From Microbacterium kunmingense (GTDB lineage Bacteria; Actinomycetota; Actinomycetes; Actinomycetales; Microbacteriaceae): a stretch of DNA of 64,000 nucleotides. Position numbers and translations under genes: made by a program. Positions 29,218-37,051 of the stretch are shown here, piece by piece (within the stretch, counting starts at the first letter, position 1; each line of letters begins with the position of its first letter). The notes below the pieces were generated by a model. That model was not told the origin of the DNA, ran no database searches, and saw only the letters and a program-made list of their open reading frames with translations. Where the stretch lies: positions 62,001 to 126,000 of the forward strand of contig NZ_JAKNUS010000004.1 of assembly GCF_023155745.1 (NCBI RefSeq), in the 5' to 3' direction.

Positions 29218-30345
29218 TCAGAGGGTCCGGGCGAAGGGGTCGAAGCCGCCGTCCACGGCGGGCACCGGGTCGACGGTGCTCGACACGCGGACGGTGTCGC
29301 CCGTCGCGATCGACTGCTCCGCCGAGAGCATGATGTCGAGCACGTGCAGCGCCAGGTCGCCACTCGCGATGTGCGGCCGGCCCTCGGCGATCGCACGCAC
29401 CATGTCGAGCAGTCCGAGGCCGCGCCCGACGACAACCCCCTCCCGCGGGATGTCGATCCACTCCTGGTCGACGCTCATCCCGTCGCGCAGCACGCCGAGC
29501 GGCTTCACGTACGCGATCCGACCCGCGAACTGGTTCGGGTCGGGGAGGACGATCGAGCCCCCGGTGCCGTGCACCTCGAAGACGCCCGCGCGCTCGAGCG
29601 CGGAGTCGAAGCTCAGCAGGCTCTGCGCCTGCTGGCCGCTGTCGAAGGCGGTGACGACCTGCACCGTGGTGGGCACCTCGACGGGGAATGCCGTTCCCGC
29701 CTGCGGGCCGGTGTGGATCATGCGTTCCTCGCGCGCCTTCCGCCCGACGGCGGACACCCGGTCGACCGCGCCGAAAAGGCTGACCAGGCCCGAGAAGTAG
29801 TACGGCCCCATGTCGAGCAGCGGGCCCGCGCCCTGGGCGAAGAGGAACTGCGGTGCCGGATGCCAGAGGTCGGGCCCCTGCGTCTGGAACACCGTCTGCG
29901 CGAAGAGCGGTTCGCCGATCACGCCCGCGGCGATGGCGCGCTTGGCGGTCTGGAAGCCGGGTCCGAGAATGGTGTCGGGCGCCGAGCCGACGCGCAGACC
30001 CGCTGCCCTTGCCGCGGCGAGCAGTTCGGCCGCACCCTCGCGGTCGAGTCCGATCGGCTTCTCGGTCCAGACGTGCTTGCCGGCCGTGATCGCGCGCATC
30101 GACACCTCGATGTGCGCGGCGGGGATCGTGAGGTTCACCACGACGTGCACGTCGGGGTTCGCCAGCACGTCATCGACGGTGCCCCAGGCCGCGACGCCGT
30201 GCTTCCGGGCCTGCGCCTCGGCACGGCCGACGAGGAGGTCGCCGACGATGACGACGTCCACGTCGGGGAAGGACTGCAGATTCTCGAGGTAGGTGTCGCT
30301 GATGACCCCGGCGCCGATGACGCCGACTCCGACTGCACCGCTCAT
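29218..30345 (-). CDS. Gfo/Idh/MocA-family sugar dehydrogenase
   Basis: A 375-residue NAD(P)-dependent oxidoreductase. The Rossmann motif GVGVIGAGVISDTYLENL is at the N-terminus and the family motif HVWTEKPIGLDREGAAELL (Glu-Lys-Pro) near residue 95, followed by the GFO/IDH C-terminal beta-sheet domain. It oxidises a sugar, inositol or sugar-acid hydroxyl. The ATG overlaps the stop of the upstream TIM-barrel isomerase gene (4 bases), so the two act together, probably on one imported sugar or polyol; which one is not shown. Confidence 0.88.
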   Translation of the reverse strand: MSGAVGVGVIGAGVISDTYLENLQSFPDVDVVIVGDLLVGRAEAQARKHGVAAWGTVDDVLANPDVHVVVNLTIPAAHIEVSMRAITAGKHVWTEKPIGLDREGAAELLAAARAAGLRVGSAPDTILGPGFQTAKRAIAAGVIGEPLFAQTVFQTQGPDLWHPAPQFLFAQGAGPLLDMGPYYFSGLVSLFGAVDRVSAVGRKAREERMIHTGPQAGTAFPVEVPTTVQVVTAFDSGQQAQSLLSFDSALERAGVFEVHGTGGSIVLPDPNQFAGRIAYVKPLGVLRDGMSVDQEWIDIPREGVVVGRGLGLLDMVRAIAEGRPHIASGDLALHVLDIMLSAEQSIATGDTVRVSSTVDPVPAVDGGFDPFARTL

Positions 30346-31169
30346 CGGACGAATCCCCCGTCACGCAGGAAGGCGAGACTGGCGGCGATGTCGTCGAAGA
30401 CGTCGCCCGGTGGGTTGTCGTACTCGATGACCGCATAGCGGATGGCGCCCTCCCCCGCTCGCAGCGCGGCGGCCAGCGGCACGTCGCCCGTGCCGGCATG
30501 GCGCTGATCGAGGGTGCCCGATCCGAAGGCGGGCGCGTCGGGAGCGAAGGGGTTGGATGCCGGGACGGCACCGTCCTTCACGTGCACCGCCTGCAGGCGC
30601 TCGCCCAGGCGGGTGACGAGCGCGGGAACGTCCTGACCGCCGGCGGCAGCCCAGTACAGGTCGAGTTCGAGCGCGACGCGGGCGTCGGTGAGCGAGACGA
30701 ACCGCTCGTACGCCGTCACGCCGTCGAAGCTCGCGACGAATTCCTGCGAATGGTTGTGGTAGCCCACGGTGAGACCGAAGGTCGCGGCGAGGTCGGCCGC
30801 CCGATTGAGGCGATCGGCGAGCTCGGCGACGGAGTCCTCGGTGAGCCAGCGGTCGACCGGGACGAACGGGTCGATCACGGTCTGCACACCGATGCGGGCC
30901 GCGGCCTCGAGCACGACCTCGGGCGCCGGGGTCGGAATCGCGCCGTCGGGGGTCCAAAGCTCGTCGCTGAGAAGCGGCGCGTGTCCGGTGGGGGCATCCA
31001 GGCCGCTCGCGTCGAGCGCAGCGCGGATCTCGGCGGGCCGGTCGACGAACGCGAAGGCCTCGACGTGGCGGAGGCCCATCTCGGCGAGACGGTCGAGGGA
31101 TCGCGCCGGTTCGGCGGTGAACTGCTCGGCCAGGGTGTACAGCTGCACCGATGCTTCGGGATGCGTCAT
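30342..31169 (-). CDS. Sugar phosphate isomerase/epimerase (xylose isomerase-like TIM barrel)
   Basis: A 275-residue AP endonuclease-2/xylose isomerase-like TIM-barrel protein: SVQLYTLAEQFTAEPARSL, MGLRHVEAFAFVD, the metal-ligand strand VGYHNHSQEFV, VALELDLYWAAAGG and LQAVHVKDGA. Acidic and His ligands for a divalent metal are in place. It isomerises or dehydrates a sugar or keto-inositol type substrate. First gene of the operon with a Gfo/Idh dehydrogenase and TetR; GAGG ribosome site before the ATG. A -10 box and a long palindrome lie upstream. Confidence 0.85.
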   Translation of the reverse strand: MTHPEASVQLYTLAEQFTAEPARSLDRLAEMGLRHVEAFAFVDRPAEIRAALDASGLDAPTGHAPLLSDELWTPDGAIPTPAPEVVLEAAARIGVQTVIDPFVPVDRWLTEDSVAELADRLNRAADLAATFGLTVGYHNHSQEFVASFDGVTAYERFVSLTDARVALELDLYWAAAGGQDVPALVTRLGERLQAVHVKDGAVPASNPFAPDAPAFGSGTLDQRHAGTGDVPLAAALRAGEGAIRYAVIEYDNPPGDVFDDIAASLAFLRDGGFVR

Positions 31170-31198
31170 CGCGACCTCTTTCGTCTGGAGTCACGGTG

Positions 31199-31204
31199 AG
31201 GCTA
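31199..31204 (-). promoter_or_regulatory. -10 box (TAGCCT) of the isomerase-dehydrogenase-tetR operon
   Basis: TANNNT hexamer about 30 bases upstream of the ATG; the palindrome at 31206-31235 covers its -35 region. Confidence 0.5.
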
Positions 31205-31205
31205 G

Positions 31206-31235
31206 CAGAAAAACCTCCAGGTGGAGGTTTTTCTG
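31206..31235. promoter_or_regulatory. 30-bp perfect palindrome, probable TetR operator
   Basis: Perfect 14-base arms CAGAAAAACCTCCA and TGGAGGTTTTTCTG separated by GG. It lies between two divergent promoters and overlaps the -35 regions of both. A T-run makes it look like a terminator, but its place between divergent starts, and its symmetry, point to an operator, most likely for the TetR gene at the end of the operon. MerR-family sites can look similar, but no MerR gene is in the window. Confidence 0.7.
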
Positions 31236-31260
31236 TGATCCGACGGAGAACCGCACGCCG

Positions 31261-31266
31261 TACGAT
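31261..31266 (+). promoter_or_regulatory. -10 box (TACGAT) of the carboxylesterase gene
   Basis: TANNNT hexamer with 7 bases to GTG 31274; used to choose that start over ATG 31265, which overlaps the box itself. Confidence 0.55.
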
Positions 31267-31273
31267 GACCAGC

Positions 31274-32755
31274 GTGAGCGATCCGGTCATCACCCTCTCC
31301 TTCGGCGCGGTGCGCGGACGGTGGCGGGGCGAGCCGGGCGACCCCGGCGCATCCGCGGCCTTCCTCGGCATCCCGTTCGCCGAGCCGCCCATCGGCGATC
31401 GGCGCTTCGCCGCCCCCGTTCCCGTCCCACCCTGGGACGGCGTGCGCGACGCGACAGCGTACGGCGCGACCGCGCAGCGCGGCGACACCGGCATCACCCT
31501 CATCCCCGAACCCTCGGTCGAGGGCGATTCGACCCTGAACGTCAACGTCTTCACACCGCGGCCGGGCGACACCGACGCGGCGCTGCCGGTGCTGGTCTAC
31601 ATCCACGGCGGCGGGTTCACCTCGGGGTCGCCGGCGAGCCCGTGGTACGACGGGCGGGCGTTCAACCGCGACGGCGTCGTCACCGTTTCGATCTCCTACC
31701 GCCTCGGCTTCGACGGGTTCGGCGAGGTCCCCGGCGCGCCCACCAACCGCGGTGTGCGCGACTGGCTCGCGGCTCTGGAGTGGGTGCAGCGGCACATCCG
31801 CGACTTCGGCGGCGACCCCACTCGCGTGACGATCGCAGGGCAGTCCGCCGGCGGCGGCGCGGTGCTCACCCTCCTCGGCATGCCGGCCGCCCAGCATCTC
31901 TTCCACTCGGCGTGGGCGATGTCGCCGGCTCTCGGCGACGTCCCCGCAGAACTCGCTCGCACGCGCGCGCAGCGCCTGGCCGAACTCGCCGGTGTGCCCG
32001 CCACGCTCGACGGCTTCCGATCCGTCCCCGAGGGTCGCCTCCTCGCGCTGCAGCAGGACGCGACGAAGGAGGAGTCGAAAGATCCCCTCGCGCCGGTGCG
32101 CAGCATCCTTCGCACGGGCCTCCCGTGGGGACCGGTCATCGACGGCGATCTGATCCCGCAGCCGACCATGGAGTCTCTCCGCGCGGGCGTGGGCGCCGAC
32201 AAGGCCCTCGTGGTCGGGGCGACCGACGACGAGTTCACCATGATCACGGACGGACTCCGCGTGCCGCTCCGCCTCGTTCCCCCGGGCCTGCTGCTTCGGC
32301 GCATCGGCGCCGATCGAGAGGTCGTCGGCCCCTACCTCGCCGCGAACGGACCGCAGCGCCGCAAGGGCGGGGCGGCCGTGATCGGCCGGTTCATCAGCGA
32401 CACCGTCTTCCGCTCCACCGTGGTGCGCGCCGCCGACGCACGCGGCGACGCCGCCACCTGGGTGTACGCCTTCTCGTGGCCCTCCCCGACGCGCAGGTGG
32501 TCGCTGCACTGCCTCGACGTGCCGTTCTGGTTCGACGCCCTCGACCTCGACGGCGTCGCCGCGATCGCGGGAGACAACCCGCCGCGCGCGCTCGCCGACG
32601 CCGTCCACGGATCCGCGGTGGCGCTCATCCGCGACGGCGATCCGGGATGGCCGACCTGGGCGAGCGCCCCGGGCACGGCGCGCGTCTTCGGCGGCCCCGC
32701 GTCGGCGCCCGACGTCGTCCGAGACGCGTTCGCGAGCGTCGCCGCGCTCGTGTGA
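31274..32755 (+). CDS. Type B carboxylesterase/para-nitrobenzyl esterase
   Basis: A 493-residue carboxylesterase-family protein. AAFLGIPFAEPPIGDRRF lies at the N-terminus, VYIHGGGFTSGSP forms the oxyanion hole and VTIAGQSAGGGAVLTLL holds the nucleophile Ser. The Glu and His of the triad are expected further on. It hydrolyses esters of broad type; no secretion signal is seen, so it acts in the cytoplasm. The GTG start is supported by a leaderless -10 box. It is divergent from the isomerase operon and shares the palindromic operator, so both may be induced by the same compound. Confidence 0.86.
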   Translation: MSDPVITLSFGAVRGRWRGEPGDPGASAAFLGIPFAEPPIGDRRFAAPVPVPPWDGVRDATAYGATAQRGDTGITLIPEPSVEGDSTLNVNVFTPRPGDTDAALPVLVYIHGGGFTSGSPASPWYDGRAFNRDGVVTVSISYRLGFDGFGEVPGAPTNRGVRDWLAALEWVQRHIRDFGGDPTRVTIAGQSAGGGAVLTLLGMPAAQHLFHSAWAMSPALGDVPAELARTRAQRLAELAGVPATLDGFRSVPEGRLLALQQDATKEESKDPLAPVRSILRTGLPWGPVIDGDLIPQPTMESLRAGVGADKALVVGATDDEFTMITDGLRVPLRLVPPGLLLRRIGADREVVGPYLAANGPQRRKGGAAVIGRFISDTVFRSTVVRAADARGDAATWVYAFSWPSPTRRWSLHCLDVPFWFDALDLDGVAAIAGDNPPRALADAVHGSAVALIRDGDPGWPTWASAPGTARVFGGPASAPDVVRDAFASVAALV

Positions 32756-32811
32756 CGCTCCTCCGGAAGGACTGACCGGCGCGACGCGACCGGCCTCGGA
32801 AGGAATTCCTC

Positions 32812-32905
32812 CGCCGCGCGGATATCCGCGTTCGCGCGGAGATTCCGGCGCCGTCCGATCCTCCAGGACGCGAAACTCCGCGTGGGCGCGGAAACCCAGA
32901 CGGGA
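32812..32905. repeat. Palindromic repeat, family A copy 1
   Basis: Imperfect inverted repeat of about 90 bp. A 27-base block starting ATCCGCGTTCGCGCGGAG (32824-32850) is repeated exactly at 32940-32966 in copy 2. Confidence 0.8.
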
Positions 32906-32930
32906 AGGGGCACGCGTGTGATCCCTCCCT

Positions 32931-33015
32931 CACGCGGAGATCCGCGTTCGCGCGGAGATTCCGGCGGCATCTGATCCGCAGGAGCGCGAAAGTCCGCGTG
33001 AGCGCGAAAACCCGC
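32931..33015. repeat. Palindromic repeat, family A copy 2
   Basis: Second copy in tandem, about 116 bases from copy 1, with the same 27-base block and arms ending GTCCGCGTGAGCGCGAAAA. It lies between the convergent esterase and LLM genes, so the pair may also limit read-through. Confidence 0.8.
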
Positions 33016-33035
33016 GGCGCGCGGGGGCCCGGGAC

Positions 33036-34022
33036 TCAGCGCAGGGCCGGGATCACCTGCCGCTCGAACTCGCTCACGCCGGAGCGGTCGTAGGCGTGCT
33101 CGGGGAAGTAGTGGATGGCGTAGCCGAGGCCCCGTTCCCGCAGCTCGGCGAGGCGCTCGGCGACCTGCTCCGCCGTGCCGACGAGCCCGCGGCCGGAGTG
33201 GTACTCGGCCATGAAGGCCGCGGTGCGGTCGCCTAAGTACGGCGCGACGCGCTGCTCAATGCGGTCCAGGCGCACCGCGACATCCTTCTCGTCCTCGCCG
33301 ATGACGGTGTTGAAGTTCGCCGATCGGACGATCTCGGACTGGTCCCGACCGAGGTCGTCGGCGTGCGCGCGGAGGATCTCGTCCTTCCGGGTGAACTCCT
33401 CGGGGTCGCTCGACCAGTTGGTGTACTGCGCGTACTTCGCGGCGATCTTCAGGGTGACCTTCTCCCCGCCCCCGGCGATCCACAGCGGGATGCCGCCCTC
33501 CTGTAGCGGCAGCGGGCGCACGAGGGCCCCGTCGACGTCGTAGTGACGCCCGTGCAGCGTCGCGGTTCCGGTGGTCCAGGCCTGGCGCATGATCTCCACG
33601 CCCTCCTCGAGCATGCCGAGACGGTCGCCGATCTTGGGGAAGCCGTACCCGTAGGCGCGCCACTCGTGCTCGTACCACCCGCCCCCGATCCCCATCTCGG
33701 TGCGTCCGCCCGAGACGATGTCGACGGTGGCGGCGACCTTCGCCAGGTAGGCGGGGTTGCGGTAGCCCATGCAGGTGCACATCTGACCGAGGCGGATCCG
33801 GTCGGTGACGGCCGCGAAGGACGCCATCAGCGTCCACGCCTCGTGCGTCGCCTCCTCGCTCGGCACCGGAACGGTGTGGAAGTGGTCGTAGACCCACAGC
33901 GACTCCCAGGGACCCCGGTCGGCATGCTGCGCGAGCTCGCGCATCACCCGCCACTGATCGGCGGGATCGATGTCGACGAGGTCGTGGCGCCAGCCCTGGG
34001 GGATGAAGAGTCCGTATCGCAC
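33036..34022 (-). CDS. LLM-class F420-dependent oxidoreductase
   Basis: A 328-residue luciferase-like TIM-barrel oxidoreductase starting VRYGLFIPQGWRHD. Motifs include SLWVYDHFHTVP, IRLGQMCTCMGYRNPAYLAK, VDIVSGGRTEMGIGGGWYEHEW and IPLWIAGGGEKVTL, typical of the F420-dependent (TIGR03560-like) subgroup. Substrate unknown. The frame is open further upstream inside the methyltransferase gene; GTG 34020-34022 is chosen because TAGGCT lies 7 bases before it. That -10 box contains the stop codon of the upstream methyltransferase. Confidence 0.86.
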   Translation of the reverse strand: MRYGLFIPQGWRHDLVDIDPADQWRVMRELAQHADRGPWESLWVYDHFHTVPVPSEEATHEAWTLMASFAAVTDRIRLGQMCTCMGYRNPAYLAKVAATVDIVSGGRTEMGIGGGWYEHEWRAYGYGFPKIGDRLGMLEEGVEIMRQAWTTGTATLHGRHYDVDGALVRPLPLQEGGIPLWIAGGGEKVTLKIAAKYAQYTNWSSDPEEFTRKDEILRAHADDLGRDQSEIVRSANFNTVIGEDEKDVAVRLDRIEQRVAPYLGDRTAAFMAEYHSGRGLVGTAEQVAERLAELRERGLGYAIHYFPEHAYDRSGVSEFERQVIPALR

Positions 34023-34029
34023 GGGGCTC

Positions 34030-34035
34030 AGCCTA
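34030..34035 (-). promoter_or_regulatory. -10 box (TAGGCT) of the LLM gene
   Basis: Consensus -10, 7 bases before GTG 34022. Its first three bases are the TAG stop of the DNA methyltransferase, so stop and promoter share sequence. Confidence 0.65.
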
Positions 34036-35061
34036 CGGGAGCGGCTCCAGCGCGGCATCCGATCGAGCGCCCGGAACAAGGGGCGCGGATGCCGCGAACT
34101 CGGCGTCGGGGATGCGGCAGCGGATCACGTCGATGGCCGCCGGATTGTCGTCGACGAGAACGGCGTGCCGACCGAGGGAAGCCGCGACCGCGCCGGTCGT
34201 GCCGCTTCCGGCAAAGAAGTCCAGCACCCGGTCGCCCGGGCGGCTGGATGCCTGGATGATGCGGCGGAGAATCCCCTCCGGCTTCTGGGTCGGGTAGCCG
34301 GTCTTCTCGCGTCCGGTCGTCGGGACGATGGTGTGCCACCAGACATCGGTCGGGAGCTTCCCCCGCTCCGCCTTCTCGGGGGTGACGAGGCCCGGCGCCA
34401 TGTACGGCTCGCGGTCGACGCCGTCGGAGTCGAACCAGTAGCGGTCGGGATCTTTGACGTAGACGAGGATCGTGTCGTGCTTGGTGGGCCAGCGGCGCCG
34501 GGTCTTCGCCCCGTAGTCGTAGGCCCAGATGAGCTCGTTGAGGAAGTTCTCGCGGCCGAACAGGGCGTCCATCAGCACTTTGGCGTAGTGCGCTTCGCGG
34601 AAGTCGAGGTGCAGGTAGAGCGTGCCGTCGGGCGCGAGGAGGCGCCACGCCTCCTCCAGGCGCGGTTCGAGGAACCCCCAGTAGTCGTCGAAACGATCGT
34701 CGTACGTCCGCAGGTCACCCCGCAGCCGCTCGTACTCCCGCCCGTGGAACCCGCGCCGGACGACCCCCGCCCCGCCCTCCCCGCGAGAGTGCATCTGCGC
34801 GCCGAGAACGTGGGTGGACCCCGCATCCTCGGCGCCCCGTTGCACTCTCGCGGCGGAGGGGACGGCGGAGGGGGCGGACTCGGGGAGGAACGCGCGGGCG
34901 CGCTCGACGCTGCGCTCCCGCATCCGTCCGGTGTTGAAGGGCGGATCGAGGTAGATCAGGGTGAACGATGCGTCGGGGAACGTGCGGGTCACCTCGAGGT
35001 TGTCGCCATGATGGACGGCGACCGAGCCCCGCGGCGCTGCGGGCGGAGAAGGCGCGGTCAC
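34033..35061 (-). CDS. Site-specific DNA methyltransferase (N4/N6 beta class) with an inserted palindromic element
   Basis: A 342-residue DNA methylase of the N6_N4_Mtase family, motif order IV then I (beta class). The catalytic motif YLDPPFNTG is at about 37-45, DRFDDYWGFLEPRL at about 122-135, a Tyr/Trp-rich recognition region follows (ELIWAYDYGAKTRRRW), and the AdoMet motif VLDFFAGSGTTGAVA is near the C-terminus. No restriction gene is nearby, so it is an orphan methyltransferase. Residues about 70-94 are encoded by a 73-bp palindromic repeat (34781-34853) whose other copy sits in a different gene. The GTG start overlaps the lplA stop (GTGA). The two catalytic motifs are intact, so activity is plausible. 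Confidence 0.88.
   Translation of the reverse strand: MTAPSPPAAPRGSVAVHHGDNLEVTRTFPDASFTLIYLDPPFNTGRMRERSVERARAFLPESAPSAVPSAARVQRGAEDAGSTHVLGAQMHSRGEGGAGVVRRGFHGREYERLRGDLRTYDDRFDDYWGFLEPRLEEAWRLLAPDGTLYLHLDFREAHYAKVLMDALFGRENFLNELIWAYDYGAKTRRRWPTKHDTILVYVKDPDRYWFDSDGVDREPYMAPGLVTPEKAERGKLPTDVWWHTIVPTTGREKTGYPTQKPEGILRRIIQASSRPGDRVLDFFAGSGTTGAVAASLGRHAVLVDDNPAAIDVIRCRIPDAEFAASAPLVPGARSDAALEPLP
34781..34853. repeat. Palindromic repeat family C copy 1, inside the methyltransferase gene
   Basis: Perfect 13-base outer arms CCGCGAGAGTGCA/TGCACTCTCGCGG and an inner 8-bp stem GCGCCGAG/CTCGGCGC. Its left arm is the same over 26 bases as the copy at 50520-50593. On the minus strand it is translated in frame as GAEDAGSTHVLGAQMHSRG. 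Confidence 0.9.
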
Positions 35062-36107
35062 GGCACGCGGTGCAGCCAGGCCGAGGTGGCGAACTTGGTG
35101 TCCACGAGCGCCTGGGCCGCGGCGTACTCCTCGTCGGTCACAGTGCCGGGCTCGGCGCCGTAGAGCGTGGTGAAGGTCTCGATGAACCGCTCGATGATCG
35201 CCTCGCGCGGCAGGCCCGTCTGCCGACGGAGCGGATCGACCCGCTTCGCCGCCGAGGCCGTGCCCTTGTCGCTGAGCTTCTCGCGGCCGATGCGGAGCAC
35301 CTCGGTCATCACCTGGCCGTCCATGTCGTAACTGAGGGTGGCGTGGTGGAGCACCCCGCCGTTGGCGAGCCGCTTCTGCGCGGCTCCGCCGATCTTCCCC
35401 TCGGACGAGGCGATGTCGTTCAGCGGCTGGTAGACCGCCTCGACGCCGAGCGACCGCAGGGCCTGGAGTACCCAGTCGTCGAGGAACGCGTACGAATCGG
35501 CGAAGGTCATCCCCGCGACGAGGGTTGCCGGGACGTAGAGCGAGTACGTGACGATCGAGTTCGCCGCCATGAGCATCGCACCGCCGCCCGAGATGCGACG
35601 GACGACGTCGAACCCGTGGCGCCGCGCCCCCTCGGGGTCGACCTCGTTGCGATAGGACTGGAACGACCCGATCACCACGGCCGACTCGTTCCACTCCCAC
35701 AACCGGAGGGTCGGTCGGCGACGGCCGTCGCCGACCCGCTCTGTCAGCACCTCGTCGAGGGCGAGGTTCATCCGCGGTGAGACGGGAGCGTCGTGGATGA
35801 CCTCCCAGTCGAAGTCGCGCCACCCGGGCGCGGTGACGAGGGCTCGGCGCACCGCGGTGCCGACGGCCTCCGGCGTGAAGCCCAGCAGCTGGGCCCCCTC
35901 GGGGAGGGCCGAGCGCACGGCGGCGGCGATCCCCGCGACATCCGTCTCCACCGGCAGCCCCGTGACCGCGGCGTCGATGAGGGGCAGCGCGTCGTCGGGC
36001 TCGAGGAAGAAGTCGCCGGCGAGGCGGAAATCGGCGATACGGCCGCCCTGCACCTCGAGGTCGACGACAACGAGCTTTCCGCCGGGGACCTTGTACTCGC
36101 CGTGCAT
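35058..36107 (-). CDS. lplA: Lipoate-protein ligase A with N-terminal accessory domain
   Basis: A 349-residue protein with two parts. Residues 1-85 (VPGGKLVVVDLEVQGGRIADFRLAGDFF) resemble the small accessory (LplA C-terminal-type) domain, here placed in front. Residues about 95-349 are the BPL/LplA/LipB catalytic domain with RRISGGGAMLMAANSIVTYSL (the R-x-S/T-GGGAV-type lipoyl-AMP loop) and GGAAQKRLANGGVLHHATL containing the conserved Lys. It attaches lipoate (or octanoate) to 2-oxoacid dehydrogenase E2 and GcvH proteins. Leaderless start after TAGGCT. The DNA methyltransferase is coupled downstream, with no obvious functional link. Confidence 0.88.
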   Translation of the reverse strand: MHGEYKVPGGKLVVVDLEVQGGRIADFRLAGDFFLEPDDALPLIDAAVTGLPVETDVAGIAAAVRSALPEGAQLLGFTPEAVGTAVRRALVTAPGWRDFDWEVIHDAPVSPRMNLALDEVLTERVGDGRRRPTLRLWEWNESAVVIGSFQSYRNEVDPEGARRHGFDVVRRISGGGAMLMAANSIVTYSLYVPATLVAGMTFADSYAFLDDWVLQALRSLGVEAVYQPLNDIASSEGKIGGAAQKRLANGGVLHHATLSYDMDGQVMTEVLRIGREKLSDKGTASAAKRVDPLRRQTGLPREAIIERFIETFTTLYGAEPGTVTDEEYAAAQALVDTKFATSAWLHRVP

Positions 36108-36113
36108 GGCCTC

Positions 36114-36119
36114 AGCCTA
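36114..36119 (-). promoter_or_regulatory. -10 box (TAGGCT) of lplA
   Basis: Consensus -10 hexamer, 6 bases before the ATG; it overlaps the stop codon of the upstream membrane protein gene. Confidence 0.65.
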
Positions 36120-36974
36120 TTCGCTGTCGACTCTCCCCCGGCGTGCCCGCGTGTGCCGGACGCGGTCCACGGCGAGAGCGACGATGCCCGCCCCGAGCGC
36201 GGCGAAGGCCACCTTTCCGAGCCAGAGGACGACCCCCTCGGCACCGTCCGCGTCGCGCCCGTCGTCCCCAAGGAATTCGAGCAACGGGCCGAGGCCGCGG
36301 CCGGAGTACGACGCGCCGGTCAGCAGCGCGTAGGCACCCATGAGCAACGGGGCGGCCACGGCGAGGAGCAGGATCGGTGGCACGACCCACCACGACCAGG
36401 AGATCTTCCGGCCGGCGCGGTGCGCCACTCCCAGTCGGACAGCGGTCGCGACGGCGGTGACGACGATGCCGCTCAGGCACCACCCCGCGCCGTAGGCGAT
36501 GATCCACAACCCCACGCCGAGCAGGATGAAGAGCAATTCACCGGCATCTGAGACCCCGGTGGCGATGCGCGTGAGGGAGCGCCCGACGGCGGCTGCGACG
36601 AAGAGAACTCCGGACCAGGCGGCGTCCGCGCCGAGCAGCGGCCCCACCACCCGCAACGCCGCCGTTCCCGCGTGATCGGCGTTCTCGATCGTCACCGACC
36701 GGGCGAGCCCAGCCGACGAGCCGATGGGGACGGCGGCGAGGCGGAACGACGACACCACACCCGCGACGGCGAGAATCGTCGCGGAGACCACAAGGGCGGG
36801 ATTGCGCGACGGCTCCTCTGCCGGGTCGGTCGCCGAGAGAAGGACGAATCCCGCCCCCGCGCTCAGGGTGATCACCGCGTACAGCACGATGCCTCGGCGC
36901 ACGAGGGCGAAGGCCGGAGAGAGCCCGGATCGTGCGGAATCGAACCTGGATCGTGCGGAATCGTCTGAGAGCAT
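36117..36974 (-). CDS. Multi-pass membrane protein of unknown function
   Basis: A 285-residue protein with about six predicted membrane segments (for example GIVLYAVITLSAGAGFVLL, LLFILLGVGLWIIAYGAG and WWVVPPILLLAVAAPLLMG) and a basic C-terminal tail. I recognise no family. The N-terminus carries a short repeat (DSAR SRF DSAR) made by an imperfect 21-base tandem duplication at about 36926-36962. The ATG lies 7 bases after TATCGT, giving a leaderless start; the frame is open further upstream but without coding character. Confidence 0.75.
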   Translation of the reverse strand: MLSDDSARSRFDSARSGLSPAFALVRRGIVLYAVITLSAGAGFVLLSATDPAEEPSRNPALVVSATILAVAGVVSSFRLAAVPIGSSAGLARSVTIENADHAGTAALRVVGPLLGADAAWSGVLFVAAAVGRSLTRIATGVSDAGELLFILLGVGLWIIAYGAGWCLSGIVVTAVATAVRLGVAHRAGRKISWSWWVVPPILLLAVAAPLLMGAYALLTGASYSGRGLGPLLEFLGDDGRDADGAEGVVLWLGKVAFAALGAGIVALAVDRVRHTRARRGRVDSE

Positions 36975-36981
36975 CGGGGTG

Positions 36982-36987
36982 ACGATA
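36982..36987 (-). promoter_or_regulatory. -10 box (TATCGT) of the membrane protein gene
   Basis: TANNNT hexamer, 7 bases before the ATG at 36974. Confidence 0.6.
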
Positions 36988-37051
36988 ACTGATGGGAGCG
37001 TCGAGCGGGGAAGGCCCCGACCCCTGGCGCGGCTGTCGCTGACCGGCGCGG

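Noticed and set aside
31206..31235. Palindrome with T-run read as a terminator
   Set aside because: It lies between two divergent genes, where no transcript needs to end; operator is the better reading.
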